Numbered from the stretch's first letter, positions 1-9,390 are shown. The stretch is 64,000 bases of DNA from JAPPLB01 sp965218555 (GCA_965218555.1 OZ244625.1:1674001-1738000); one strand, 5' to 3'. A program made the numbers and translations. Notes: generated from the letters alone by a model not told the origin.

Positions 1-11
1 TCGCCCCAGGA

Positions 12-44
12 TTGACAATCCCCAAGTAAGTCATTATCTTACTT
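12..44 (+). promoter_or_regulatory. Promoter and operator of the decayed vapBC module
   Basis: A TTGACA box (12-17) and a TATCTT box (35-40) are separated by 17 bases. A perfect inverted repeat, AAGTAAG (24-30) and CTTACTT (38-44), overlaps the -10 box and ends three bases before the antitoxin ATG at 48. This layout is typical of an autoregulated toxin-antitoxin promoter, where the antitoxin binds the palindrome. The control region looks better preserved than the genes it drives. Confidence 0.6.
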
Positions 45-47
45 GCC

Positions 48-286
48 ATGAAGACTGTCGCCTCATCGAAGGGTCAGATCGTCATTCAGGCCAGCTTCGC
101 CATCAGGACAACATCGAACTTGGCCAAGCGTTTGATATAGCAACGAGCAGATCGAGGCGATAATCGACTGGCAGTTACCCCCCCCCAAAGAACCAGGGCT
201 GGTGGATACGCTCTTCGCATGTCCTATGAAGGGCTGGTTGTGCCGGTCGAATCGGAGTCTACCAACTCACTCGGACAACCATCATG
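48..286 (+). pseudogene. AbrB/SpoVT-type antitoxin (VapB) pseudogene
   Basis: The start reads MKTVASSKGQIVIQ, the classic N-terminus of an AbrB/SpoVT-fold antitoxin (SKGQIVIP consensus). The frame is then lost. In the next frame QLRHQDNIELGQAFDI continues the fold, and a third stretch (PPPKEPGLVDTLFACPMKGW, then VPVESESTNSL) matches the usual antitoxin tail, which binds the toxin. At least two or three frameshifts are therefore needed to read the protein. The last base of the antitoxin frame overlaps the toxin ATG at 284, as in intact modules. Translation in three frames is direct; the family name is from recognised motifs. Confidence 0.6.
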
Positions 287-541
287 ACGCGTCTCCTCGA
301 TGCCAACGTGATGTGCGAGGCTACCAAGCCGAGCCCGGATCTGAGGGTAATCGAGTGGTTGATGCGTACCGAACGCGAGCAATTGAACCGGTGACCCTGG
401 GAAAAGTTTGCTTCGGGATTTTTCCGATTCCATCCGGGCGGCGGCGTCGAAACTTCGAAAGTTGTTTCGGCGAGGACGCCCGTCGCATTTACTACATGCC
501 TTGGGACGTCGAGACGAGCTCGCTCCGGGCCGAAATGCGTC
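284..541 (+). pseudogene. PIN-domain toxin (VapC) remnant
   Basis: From ATG 284 the frame reads MTRLLDANVMCEATKPSP, a PIN-domain start with its first metal-binding Asp (LLDAN). It then hits a stop near 391. In another frame the family pattern resumes (TLGKVCFGIF, PSGRRRRNFESCF, then MPWDVET), after which no similarity can be seen. The C-terminal acidic residues of the nuclease are absent, so no active RNase is expected. It overlaps the antitoxin remnant as in a normal vapBC operon. Confidence 0.6.
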
Positions 542-766
542 ACCCGACCCGGAGTTCGCCGGCCGGAATCTCCTGCCTCTATGGGAAGACTGCGCTGCGT
601 CCCGGCCGAAGCGGCCCCAGGTTGAACAAGCCCATCGCGGCAACGCGCCCAAGTCGTATCGCGCCTTTGCGGTCGTCGGGCAGCAGTGCGCACCCTTCTG
701 ATCCTGTCACCAACGCGCGGAGCATATGACCACTCCAACACAAAGAATGGGGAAAGGTCACACGCC

Positions 767-1558
767 ATGAACACGGGAACGCATGTCCGGAGTCTGCTGC
801 GATACGCAGTGGGCGTGTGGCTGGTTTTGGGCACAGTGTCCACTGCTGCCGCACAGCTCGATTTCCAATATCAGTACGGCAAGCTCACGAATCCGTTCTC
901 CGGCGCGAGGGAGTATACCTCCATCCTTACCATCCAGCATGCAACGGGCTGGCAGTTGGGGGACAGCTTCTTCTTCATGGACATCATCGATGACGGAGGA
1001 CATGACGGTTTCAACGACAAGGACCTCTACGGCGAGTGGTATCCAACCCTGAGCTTCAGCAAGATGACCGGCAAGGAGTTCAAGCTGGGGCCGATCCGGG
1101 ACATCGCGGTCATCGGCGGCATCAACTTCGACGCGGACGCCAATTTCTTCAAGTATCTTCCCGGCGTGCGGTTGTCCTGGCAGATCCCGGGCTTCTTGTT
1201 CCTCAACACCGACATAACTGCTTTCATCGACGCCAACAGCGGTGTCGCGAAGGGTGGGGCTCCCCGGACAAGCAACAGCTTTATGGTCGACGTCAATTGG
1301 GCGCTCCCCTTCAAGGTCGGCAGCCAATCATTCTCGGTGGCTGGTCATGCCGAGTACATCGGCGGTACGATCGACGAACTCGGCAACCAGAACCGGGGCT
1401 GGATTCTCGCGCAGCCGCAGTTCACCTGGGATCTGGGCGCGGTGTTTGGAGCGGCGAACCATCTGTTGGTCGGAACCGAGTACCAGTACTGGCGGAACAA
1501 GCTTGGTACGGCTCGCCACGACAACGTCCTTCAACTGCTGGTGATCTGGCGGATCTGA
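767..1558 (+). CDS. Tsx/OmpK-like outer-membrane channel protein
   Basis: A 263-residue protein with an N-terminal signal peptide (hydrophobic AVGVWLVLGTVSTAAAQ, cleavage after AAA or AQ). It continues as alternating amphipathic strands rich in aromatic residues and ends in a short strand closing with LLVIWRI. The pattern (FQYQYGKLTNPF, GEWYPTLSF, GTEYQYWRNKLG) resembles nucleoside-specific channel proteins of the Tsx/OmpK family, which form small 12-strand barrels. ATG 767 is chosen because GGGGAAAGG lies about 10 bases upstream and the signal peptide begins directly; a longer frame from 686 adds an unlikely leader. No linked nucleoside-metabolism gene was seen, so the substrate is unknown. 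Confidence 0.65.
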   Translation: MNTGTHVRSLLRYAVGVWLVLGTVSTAAAQLDFQYQYGKLTNPFSGAREYTSILTIQHATGWQLGDSFFFMDIIDDGGHDGFNDKDLYGEWYPTLSFSKMTGKEFKLGPIRDIAVIGGINFDADANFFKYLPGVRLSWQIPGFLFLNTDITAFIDANSGVAKGGAPRTSNSFMVDVNWALPFKVGSQSFSVAGHAEYIGGTIDELGNQNRGWILAQPQFTWDLGAVFGAANHLLVGTEYQYWRNKLGTARHDNVLQLLVIWRI

Positions 1559-2002
1559 CGAACTATCCCTATGAACTGTCAAACGTACGAGCCCGAGGCC
1601 GACAAGGGGATGATTCCGATCAACTGTGGCTCCCGGATCGCGTTGACCACCGACCGGGAACGGCTCGAAGCGGGTCTCATGCAGCGCGTTCTCGCCCTGC
1701 ATCACACTCCCCGGCCGACGCGTACGGCGGCGTCCGTGTCATCGCCGACGGCCACTATCTGAGCAAAGAGCCGACTTGCCGCCCGGATGGGCGAGAACGC
1801 AAACGGCCGTTGGCCGGAGCGAGTTATGCTAGAGAACAGCCGTGACCGCCTTCGGTAGTTCGAAGCGTGAGACGCGATTTTCATAACCTCGGGTCGCGGG
1901 CTGTATTCGGTATGTCGACGCCTTAATGTGTTATCGCAATGAACGGATCATAACTCGCAGGACTTCATTCATCAGAGCCTGCGGACGAGAGGAGGAGAAG
2001 AG
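1559..2002. other. Intergenic region upstream of amtB
   Basis: No convincing gene was found here. Short open frames occur on both strands but lack family similarity, ribosome sites or codon bias. The last 20 bases hold a strong ribosome-binding site (GAGGAGGAGAAGAG) that fixes the amtB start. No glnK/PII gene and no sigma-54 type GG-N10-GC promoter was recognised. Confidence 0.4.
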
Positions 2003-3412
2003 ATGACTGAAACTCGGAACGAATGGCGGGATCGCCGGGGGAGGGGTTCACGCTGTGCCGTTGCGACGCGCATCGCATTCGCGATGCTAGTGGTACTGCT
2101 GTGCGCCCCGGCCAACGCCCAAGCGGCGGTGAGCGACGAAACCCAGTTCATCTTCAACACCTTCTCCTTCCTGCTCTGGGGCGGGCTGGTGATGTGGATG
2201 GCCGCGGGATTCACCATGCTCGAGTCCGGATCGGTACGCACCAAGAACGCTTCCGTCATCTGTCTAAAGAACATCGGTCTGTATTCGATCGCGGGGATCG
2301 CTTATTACATCATCGGGTACAACCTGATGTACAGCGATGTCCAGGGGTGGATCGGCTCATTCACGTTACTCTACGGTCCGTCGGCTGACGAGATCGCACT
2401 GCTGAACGGCCAGGAGGAAGCGCTGGCGGCCGTGATCGCGAACGGCTATTCCGTGATGTCCGACTGGTTTTTCCAGATGGTCTTCGTGGCGACCGCCGCC
2501 TCCATTGTTTCCGGTGCGCTGGCCGAGCGCGTCAAGCTGTGGTCATTCTTCCTCTTCACGTTAGTACTGACGGCGTTCATCTACCCGGTCGTCGGCGCCT
2601 GGACGTGGGGCGGCGGCTGGCTAAACGAGCTCGGGTTCCAAGACTTCGCCGGATCGAGCATCGTGCACGGAACCGGCGGGTGGGCGGCGCTCGCGGGTGC
2701 GCTGATCATCGGACCGAGGCGGGGCAAGTTTCAGAGAGACGGGACGGTCCGGCCGTCACCCCCGTCCAGCGTCCCGGTGGTGACACTGGGAGTTTTCATC
2801 CTATGGTTCGGCTGGTTCGGCTTCAACGGCGGATCGCAGCTTGCGCTGGGAAGCGCCGCTGACGTTGTGGCGATGAGCCATGTGCTGGTCAACACGAACT
2901 TGGCGGGGGCGGCCGGCGTCATCGCGGCCATTGCCGTATCGCGGCCGATTCTCGGGCGGATCGACCTGCTCGCCGGGCTGAACGGCGCCATAGCGGGACT
3001 CGTCTCGATTACCGCCGGTCCCGATATTGTCGAGCACTATTGGGCGATCATTATCGGAGCCATCGGCGCCGTCATCTGCACCGCCAGCATGAAACTGCTG
3101 GAGAAAGTCCGAGTGGACGACGTGGTCGGCGCAGTTCCTGCCCACCTTTTCGCCGGCGCGTGGGGAACTCTCGCCACCTGCATCGTTGCCGGCGGCAACA
3201 TCGGAGTGCAACTGCTTGGCGTGGCCTCCATCGGGGCGTTTGCGTTCGGGTCCTCATGGCTGCTGTGGAAGGGACTGGAGAAGACGGTCGGCGTCCGGGT
3301 GTCAACCAGGGTCGAGCAGCTTGGTCAGGATACCGCGGATCTCGGGATGGAGGCATATCCGGAGTTCGTGCTCATGCCGGAGCCGGACGACGAACCGGAC
3401 GACACACAGTGA
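2003..3412 (+). CDS. amtB: Ammonium transporter, Amt family
   Basis: A 469-residue polytopic membrane protein with a cleavable leader (about residues 20-42), as in E. coli AmtB, followed by about eleven hydrophobic segments. Amt signatures visible are AGFTMLESGSVRTKN, the block WFFQMVFVATAASIVSGALA followed directly by ERVK, the twin-His positions in SSIVHGTGGWAALAG and AHLFAGAWGTLA, and FGWFGFNGGS. These residues line the conduction pore and the phenylalanine gate. The start is supported by GAGGAGGAGAAGAG just upstream. The usual partner glnK is not adjacent; the convergent neighbours are a partner-switching module. The acidic C-terminal tail lacks an obvious fused regulator. Length and motifs are normal for the family. 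Confidence 0.95.
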   Translation: MTETRNEWRDRRGRGSRCAVATRIAFAMLVVLLCAPANAQAAVSDETQFIFNTFSFLLWGGLVMWMAAGFTMLESGSVRTKNASVICLKNIGLYSIAGIAYYIIGYNLMYSDVQGWIGSFTLLYGPSADEIALLNGQEEALAAVIANGYSVMSDWFFQMVFVATAASIVSGALAERVKLWSFFLFTLVLTAFIYPVVGAWTWGGGWLNELGFQDFAGSSIVHGTGGWAALAGALIIGPRRGKFQRDGTVRPSPPSSVPVVTLGVFILWFGWFGFNGGSQLALGSAADVVAMSHVLVNTNLAGAAGVIAAIAVSRPILGRIDLLAGLNGAIAGLVSITAGPDIVEHYWAIIIGAIGAVICTASMKLLEKVRVDDVVGAVPAHLFAGAWGTLATCIVAGGNIGVQLLGVASIGAFAFGSSWLLWKGLEKTVGVRVSTRVEQLGQDTADLGMEAYPEFVLMPEPDDEPDDTQ

Positions 3413-3430
3413 AGCTGACGCATCAGCTTC
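3411..3430. terminator. Hairpin between convergent genes
   Basis: A perfect 8-bp stem (GAAGCTGA / TCAGCTTC) with a CGCA loop begins inside the amtB stop codon and ends 10 bases before the stop of the convergent STAS gene. It has no T-tract, so it may be a weak or Rho-assisted terminator serving both strands. Confidence 0.4.
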
Positions 3431-3439
3431 AGGGGCTGA

Positions 3440-3778
3440 TCAGAACACAGCCGTGGCGGAATGACGTGAGTCAAGGATCGGGATGATCTGATCGAAGCCG
3501 CTGATGTGGAAGACTTCGTGGATGTGATCCTGCATCTCGCACAGAACGAGCTTTCCCTTGCTCGCATTGAGCTTCTTCGCAGCGATGAGAAGCACCCGCA
3601 TGCCGGAACTGCTGATGAAGGCCAATCGGCTGAAATCGACAATCAGGTGTTGTTCGCCGTTGCCGATATGATCCATGATAATCGATTCGAACGTGCGTGC
3701 ATTCGCACTGTCGAGACGTCCGACCGGTAGCAGCACCAGGACCCCGTTGTCTCGTTCTTCCGCGACTTCAATATTCAT
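3440..3778 (-). CDS. STAS-domain anti-sigma factor antagonist (RsbV/SpoIIAA-like)
   Basis: A 112-residue single-domain STAS protein. The motif VDFSRLAFISSSGMRVLL carries the serine that is phosphorylated in SpoIIAA/RsbV proteins. In this family the unphosphorylated form binds the anti-sigma kinase and releases its target, and the kinase inactivates it by phosphorylation. It is last in an operon after a SpoIIE-type phosphatase and an RsbW-like kinase, and starts about 41 bases after the kinase stop. All three partner-switch parts are therefore present. No sigma factor is adjacent, so the output is unknown; it could control a sigma factor elsewhere or another STAS-dependent process. Confidence 0.9.
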   Translation of the reverse strand: MNIEVAEERDNGVLVLLPVGRLDSANARTFESIIMDHIGNGEQHLIVDFSRLAFISSSGMRVLLIAAKKLNASKGKLVLCEMQDHIHEVFHISGFDQIIPILDSRHSATAVF

Positions 3779-3819
3779 CGATATACCTCTTCATCGGGTC
3801 GGACTCGATTCCGTCTCGG

Positions 3820-4251
3820 TTATCCCGATGCCGGCTTGAGATCGTGCTCCAACGTCAAACGGTTCTTGCCGGCCACGAATTCGTAGGAAACGCGGTCGGC
3901 GAAGGTCTTGACCAGATGCAGGCCCAGGCCGCCCACCTCACGTCTCTCCAATGACGACATGGTGTCCGGTGCCGTGTCGGTCGTCGGATCGAACATAGTG
4001 CTATTGTCCTCAATTGTCAAGATCAAGATATCATGATCGACCCTCAGGTGAACCTCTATCTTGGGATCGGTCGCGTCCTCGAAGCTGCCGTGGGTCACGG
4101 CGTTGGTGATGAGCTCATCCAGCGCCAGATTGATAACGAATACTTTCGGCACAGGCAGTCGGTGCTCGTCCCCGAACTCTTCCACCATGGTCGACAGATC
4201 GTGCAGCTCGGACAGCCGGGGAGATAGTGTAACGTGCAAATCCTCAGACAT
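3820..4251 (-). CDS. Anti-sigma serine kinase, GHKL ATPase (RsbW-like)
   Basis: A 143-residue HATPase_c protein. The N box is seen in LALDELITNAVTHG, and the G-box/lid in GGLGLHLVKTFADRVSYE. These bind ATP-Mg in SpoIIAB/RsbW kinases, which phosphorylate the STAS antagonist and sequester a sigma factor. The single small domain without a histidine phospho-acceptor argues against a two-component sensor. It lies between the phosphatase gene (94 bases upstream) and the STAS gene (41 bases downstream), all co-directional. The target sigma factor is not encoded nearby. Confidence 0.88.
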   Translation of the reverse strand: MSEDLHVTLSPRLSELHDLSTMVEEFGDEHRLPVPKVFVINLALDELITNAVTHGSFEDATDPKIEVHLRVDHDILILTIEDNSTMFDPTTDTAPDTMSSLERREVGGLGLHLVKTFADRVSYEFVAGKNRLTLEHDLKPASG

Positions 4252-4345
4252 GACTACGATGATCTTTGACGGTTACGAACCGATTTCTTTCAATATCGTC
4301 CGGAGGAGCCTCCGCCGTGGCGAAGCCTCCTGGGGCCTCGCAATC

Positions 4346-6859
4346 TCATCGGCGGTGCAGCACCAAGCAGGTCATGTCGTCCGCAGCCGCAGTGCCGGCC
4401 GAGAAGCTCCCGATCTCTGCCCAGACGTGGTTCACGATACCCTCTGGTGATCGCCGCGCGGAACCGTCCAGGGCCCCCTCCAACCGCTCCTTGCCGAACA
4501 ACTCCCCGGCGCGGTTCGTCGCATCGGTCAGACCATCAGTATACAGAAACAGTGTTTCTCCCGGTTGAAGGACCTCACGCCTGCTCGAATAGCCGAAATC
4601 CTCCATCAGGCCCATTGCCAGCCCACCGGTCATCGGGAGTGGCCGCCGGGAGTCGTCGGGACATATCAGATACGCAGGCTCGTGTCCGGCGCAAACGTAG
4701 TCCACCACGCCGCTTTCGAGGTTGACCCTGGCGAGCACGCAGGTAACGAACAGGCTCATCGGGTTCTGGCTGCACAGCCGGCTGTTCGCCCTTTCGGCGA
4801 CCGCGTCGATCTCCGGGTGCTCGGCGGACGCAGACTTGACCGCCGCCTGGGACGCCGCCATGAAGAGTGCGGCGGCGACGCCCTTGCCAGAGACATCGCC
4901 GATCGCGAAGAACAGCGTCCCTTCCGACGGCTCCGCAACATCGACGAAATCGCCGCCGACCTGCTGCGCAGGAGTCATCCGCGCGTACGCAGAGAATGTC
5001 CCAAGGTCGGCACTTCCTTCCCGCACTAACGCAGCCTGCACGACTTTTGCCATCTTGAGATCCTGATTGATCGCTTCTTGTGCGAAACGCAGGTGCTGGT
5101 TGCTTGTTTGCAACTCCTGGGTCCGTTCCGACACCAATGTCTCGAGCTGCTCCTCGCGGTTGAAGACCTGAACCGTCATGTCCGAGAAGACACGTGCCAA
5201 GCTGCCGATCTCATCCGATCTGCGGCTCACCAAATCCATGGCTCCACGGTCCGGTTGCTGCCCCGACTCCACCTGCCGGGCGGCATCAGCGATGATTTCG
5301 ATGGGATGCGTCAGCAATCGCGTGCCGTAGAGCGCGGCAACGGCGGTGAGACCGAGCAGCAGGAACGCGATGAGGGCAGTGTTCCGCGCTTCGCCTTGCA
5401 CCTTGAGGGCGATTTCGTCCAGGTCGACGGCGATGCCCAGAGCACCGATCAGGATTCCGCCGGCGTTCACGATCGGGGAGGCAACCCAGATACCGCGTTC
5501 CTCGGGCGACAAAAGGCTCAGACTCGCCGCACTGACCACGCGCCCCTGGTCCATCGCATCCTGCATGAAGGCCTCGGCGTGCTGCTCGAAGATGCGCTGG
5601 ACATCCACCATTTCGCCACCGGTTTGCAGCTCTGCGCGCGGCGCGGACGCCGCCAGTTCACGTTCGAGGTTGACGATCCAGAGCGCTTGAAGATTTCGGG
5701 AACGGACCAGGATGTCCGCCTCCTTCTGGTACACGGAGTAGAGCAGGTTTCCTGAACTGCTTTCGATAGGAACGCCGACCTGCACCAAGCGCGGGGAGTT
5801 CCTCCTGCCAACCGTGACGTACTTGTAAGCGCTGCCGTCAGAGGCATGCGGTGCGGTCGCGTGCTCCACGACCTGTTCCGATTTGTTCAGCAGGATGCCG
5901 AGATCTTCTATGTGCGGAAGTTTGACCGTAGCCGTGCTTCCCTGTGGCAGGCTGGAATATATGGAGTAGACGCCGCTCGCGTCGGTAACGCGAATCTCGC
6001 CAATGGCGGTGGAATCGACGAGACGCTTCAACCTGAGGTCGACATCTTCCTTCTTCCAAGCGGCTGCCTCTGCGGCAGTGACGAAGTGATCCAACATCGT
6101 GGCCTGCACCTTCATATGCTGGCCCAGGATGCCTTCAATGACTGCCGAGACATCTGCCCGCTGCGAGGCATAGACGTTGGTCAGAATCTCCTGTTCACCG
6201 AACTGCAGCGCATTCCCGACCTGCACGATCCTCGGCTTGTCGACGCCGCCGACGCCGACGTACTTGTAAACCTCCTGGTCGATCTCCCGCACCTGCGCCG
6301 GCTGCGTGATGAAATCGTCGCCGTCAAGAGGTGCCGCAAGTAGAGCGTAGAACTTCGACGCCTGCGGCTGCACGGCAGGATCGGGCTCGAAACGGAAGGT
6401 CGCTCGAACGCCAGCCGCGTCCCGCACGTTGGTTAGATAGGAAAAGCCCTCCTCGTCGGTAATCCAGAACTCGTCGAGCACGGTCTCCTGAGTGATTTGA
6501 TCCAGAATCCTGTTGATGCGGGACGGGGCGTATGCTGCGGCTTCAGCAGCTTCCACGAGATAGGCGGCGATTCGCGCCTGTGCCGTCATCGGGCCGTCGA
6601 GCGTCGCGTCCAACGTGCGCGCAACGTTGGCCAGCGAGATCTCGCCCATTTCCGCGAAGCTCCCGGACAACAACTCCGCCAGATGCACTGCAGCGGCTTC
6701 CGCCTCATCACGCAAAGCCGTGGCGGAGTTATACAGAAGGGTCGCCGACGTCGTCAGGACCGTAACGGTCAGTATCCCCGCAAGCGCGATGAACACACGG
6801 GCCGCTAGCCGCAACCGTTTCATTGACTCAGTCCGAGGAAGACATGGCCGGATAACCAT
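4346..6859 (-). CDS. Membrane SpoIIE/RsbU-type PP2C phosphatase with tandem sensor region and HAMP
   Basis: About 837 residues, or 825 if translation begins at the second Met (position 6823, MKRLRLAARVF), which directly opens the first membrane segment. Order: TM1 (about 16-47), a large extracytoplasmic region (about 50-485), TM2 (about 490-513), HAMP (about 515-570), short coiled coil (EEQLETLVSERTQELQ), then a PP2C/SpoIIE domain (about 610-835). Metal-binding aspartates are visible in GGDFVDV and GDVSGKG, with TDGLTDA near the end. The outer region contains an internal duplication: YKYVGVGGVDKPRIVQVG and YKYVTVGRRNSPRLVQVG. By family it should dephosphorylate the STAS antagonist two genes downstream when its sensor is stimulated. 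The ligand is unknown. Confidence 0.9.
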   Translation of the reverse strand: MVIRPCLPRTESMKRLRLAARVFIALAGILTVTVLTTSATLLYNSATALRDEAEAAAVHLAELLSGSFAEMGEISLANVARTLDATLDGPMTAQARIAAYLVEAAEAAAYAPSRINRILDQITQETVLDEFWITDEEGFSYLTNVRDAAGVRATFRFEPDPAVQPQASKFYALLAAPLDGDDFITQPAQVREIDQEVYKYVGVGGVDKPRIVQVGNALQFGEQEILTNVYASQRADVSAVIEGILGQHMKVQATMLDHFVTAAEAAAWKKEDVDLRLKRLVDSTAIGEIRVTDASGVYSIYSSLPQGSTATVKLPHIEDLGILLNKSEQVVEHATAPHASDGSAYKYVTVGRRNSPRLVQVGVPIESSSGNLLYSVYQKEADILVRSRNLQALWIVNLERELAASAPRAELQTGGEMVDVQRIFEQHAEAFMQDAMDQGRVVSAASLSLLSPEERGIWVASPIVNAGGILIGALGIAVDLDEIALKVQGEARNTALIAFLLLGLTAVAALYGTRLLTHPIEIIADAARQVESGQQPDRGAMDLVSRRSDEIGSLARVFSDMTVQVFNREEQLETLVSERTQELQTSNQHLRFAQEAINQDLKMAKVVQAALVREGSADLGTFSAYARMTPAQQVGGDFVDVAEPSEGTLFFAIGDVSGKGVAAALFMAASQAAVKSASAEHPEIDAVAERANSRLCSQNPMSLFVTCVLARVNLESGVVDYVCAGHEPAYLICPDDSRRPLPMTGGLAMGLMEDFGYSSRREVLQPGETLFLYTDGLTDATNRAGELFGKERLEGALDGSARRSPEGIVNHVWAEIGSFSAGTAAADDMTCLVLHRR

Positions 6860-7110
6860 CGGTCATGTTGCTTCCGATAATTGATGTCCTCTTCCGGGAT
6901 GGCCGCAATCACTCGGAGTGGTTTTGTCGAGATACACATTGTACGCCTATTGTTCTTCATGCTTGGCCTCGCGGGCAGAAATCAGTCGGATTCACAAGGC
7001 AACATCTCAGGCAAACCGCAAGGAGTCAAAGCTCACAGGATTGGAATTAGACATGCCTTGTTACCGGATCTCCCCTGTCGGCGGACACAGACAAGGCACC
7101 GAGAACCAAC

Positions 7111-9360
7111 TTACTCATGGGCCGCACTTCCGTACCGTAGGACATTAGAAATCCGGATTTCACCGATCTGCCCAAAGAAGTGGCCAAAGCCGAGGAAGTT
7201 GAAGCTGCCGCCGTATTTGGCGTACCCATCTAAACGCGTGGTGACACTGAATTGGGCGTCGTGCAGACGGTTGTTGACCAATCTCCGCCCGTCGGGACTC
7301 TTCATCCGCCAGATGAGTTTGCCGTCTAAGAACAGTTGGTGCAAGTCGTCGGAGTAGTTATATTGCCATGCCACGTGATGCCACTCGATATCCGAAATTC
7401 CGGCAGCGGTCAGTTCGCCGACGACGCCCTCGGGGCGCTTCCACGGATGCAGGTCCATCAAAGCTTGATCCGGTTCGGCGCCCAGGAAATGGACCCCCAG
7501 AGCCATGCTTCCGTCGGGCGAGTCGATGGCCGATAAATAGAGTTCCCACACGCCCCGCTTCGTGTTGTCATACGAACCCATGATGTGACCGTAGTCGAAC
7601 GGCTGGTTATGTTCCCGTAGTCGATCGCCGTACGCCCGAAACGGACCGCCGCGCCGCGCCCAGGCCTCGACCGTCCAGGCCTCGGTGCAGGTCTTCAAGT
7701 CGAGCTTAGGGTTGCCCTTCCCCGTTATGACGAACCCATGCTCTCCATGTCCGACAAACTGCGGAAAGCGGCCTTCGCGACCCGGCCACGACATGCGGCG
7801 ATCGCCACCCATATTGGTCCAAGTCAGGGTCAGCTCTTCGTCACCCATGCGGTCTTTGATGAGCCGGCCGTTCGGGCCTTGCCAGTCATAGAGGACGACC
7901 GTGTTCTCATCGGGCTTGATCGTTCGCAGGCTCTGCGGCAGCACCCTGAGCGTTAGGGCCTGTCCTAGTCGCAGCCCGTTCGCATCGGTGACTTGGACAG
8001 CAAATCTCGCCCATCCGTGCATCGAAGGAACTCCCGCCAGCAGGCCCGTTTGCGCGTCGAGGGTAACACCTTCCGGCAGGCCGCCCGATGAGACTCGCCA
8101 CCTCAGGGGTTCAGCAACGTGAATCGCCTGCAATGACGCTCGATAGGCCGAGCGTGAGAACGCGGGGGGTAGGGACTCCGTCACGATTTCTCCGGGAGCC
8201 ACGGTGATCGCGAAAGTGTGCCGATCGGTCTTCCCCAAAGAATCCTTAACTTCGATCGTCACCATCCGGTCTTCGACGATTTCCTGCGGGCTTCCCTGAA
8301 TCACACCCCGGTTAGAGTCGAGCTTTAAACCTTGCGGCAAAGCGTCTCTGATCAGCTTCCAGGCCACCTTGCCCTCGGCCGCGTCCGTTGCCAGTTGAAA
8401 ATCATAGTGCAGGTTGAATCCCGCCTCGGGCGGTGTCGCCCTCACAACGGCCAGTTCATGCGCGACGGGATATCGCATGATGCTCGAGATGCGCAACTCA
8501 TCAATCTCGCCTTCGAAGTTGCCGAACTCCAGATAGAAAGGGGGGTCTTGGGAATGGATGAAGCCGCCCACCACAAAAGGAACGACGACATCTCTGGCAT
8601 CGTTGATAACCTTCCCTTGCTGCTCCCCGGGAAATGGAAGCTGAACCTTTCGAACGACCTGTCCGTCGAGATAGAAGTAATGTGTCTGGTCCCGGTAGCG
8701 AAACTGCCAAGCCACGTGGTGCCACTGATGATCGGTGATGTGCGCGGGTTGGGAGCCGGTATACCCCCCGTCGCGTTGATGAGGAAAGAGAAGGCCGCTG
8801 GTGTCATGATTGGGATCTTTCCTGCGCAGAGAGCCTATGAAACGGGCGACAGGAGTAGTCCCTTCCGCCAGAGTTGGCCGATTCCACAGGGCAAAGTTCC
8901 AGCCGCCACGAAAGCCGTGCGGCAGGCTGAATCCTTCATCATCGGTGCCGGCGATGTTGCCGTAGGTGTCCCCACTGTCCTCTCCGCCGGGACCTGTGTA
9001 GCGCACCCAGGCCTCGATCGTCCATTCCCTGGCGCATCCGCGCAGGTGGAGCTTGTCGTTGTCGACTGGCCCCACGAAGACATTGGCGTCGTCGGCACGA
9101 CGCTCAAAGCGCGCGGTCGATCCAAAGCCCGCGCGCGCGCCCCATAGCGCCCGTTTTGCTCGTAGAGTCAGCTCCAGGTCGCCGAGGGCGTCGTGCGTGA
9201 CGTTCCCGCCGCCCTCATCGAAATGGTAGAGCGCGACGGTGTGCTCATCTGGTACAAACGGCCGCCTCCACTCCTCGTCCGCTCCGGCCATCGGGCAAGC
9301 AAGAAAAACAGCAAGCAGGTAGCGGGAGTAGTGCTGATTCAGTGGTCTGACGAAGATCAT
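7111..9360 (-). CDS. Secreted protein with two LamG-like domains and Ig-like (He_PIG) modules
   Basis: About 749 residues from ATG 9360 (MIFVRPLNQHYSRYLLAVFL), which directly gives a signal peptide ending near PMAGA; a GTG at 9390 would add ten residues. Two concanavalin-like LamG modules flank a central region. Paired motifs show the repeat: REWTIEAWVRYTG against EAWTVEAWARRGG, and WHHVAWQFRYRD against WHHVAWQYNYSD. Between them are two putative Ig-like segments with the pattern ALPQGLKLDSNRGVIQGSP and GLPEGVTLDAQTGLLAGVP. Such proteins usually bind glycans or matrix outside the cell. No catalytic domain is seen. The neighbours are unrelated and it appears monocistronic. Confidence 0.75.
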   Translation of the reverse strand: MIFVRPLNQHYSRYLLAVFLACPMAGADEEWRRPFVPDEHTVALYHFDEGGGNVTHDALGDLELTLRAKRALWGARAGFGSTARFERRADDANVFVGPVDNDKLHLRGCAREWTIEAWVRYTGPGGEDSGDTYGNIAGTDDEGFSLPHGFRGGWNFALWNRPTLAEGTTPVARFIGSLRRKDPNHDTSGLLFPHQRDGGYTGSQPAHITDHQWHHVAWQFRYRDQTHYFYLDGQVVRKVQLPFPGEQQGKVINDARDVVVPFVVGGFIHSQDPPFYLEFGNFEGEIDELRISSIMRYPVAHELAVVRATPPEAGFNLHYDFQLATDAAEGKVAWKLIRDALPQGLKLDSNRGVIQGSPQEIVEDRMVTIEVKDSLGKTDRHTFAITVAPGEIVTESLPPAFSRSAYRASLQAIHVAEPLRWRVSSGGLPEGVTLDAQTGLLAGVPSMHGWARFAVQVTDANGLRLGQALTLRVLPQSLRTIKPDENTVVLYDWQGPNGRLIKDRMGDEELTLTWTNMGGDRRMSWPGREGRFPQFVGHGEHGFVITGKGNPKLDLKTCTEAWTVEAWARRGGPFRAYGDRLREHNQPFDYGHIMGSYDNTKRGVWELYLSAIDSPDGSMALGVHFLGAEPDQALMDLHPWKRPEGVVGELTAAGISDIEWHHVAWQYNYSDDLHQLFLDGKLIWRMKSPDGRRLVNNRLHDAQFSVTTRLDGYAKYGGSFNFLGFGHFFGQIGEIRISNVLRYGSAAHE

Positions 9361-9390
9361 ATATGACTCAACAGCGTTGGGGGCGCGCAC

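Noticed and set aside
202..729. Open frames of 90-190 codons on both strands in the first 850 bases
   Set aside because: They cross the vapBC remnant or lie antisense to it and to the porin gene. Only pieces in several frames match known families, so no intact gene is reported.
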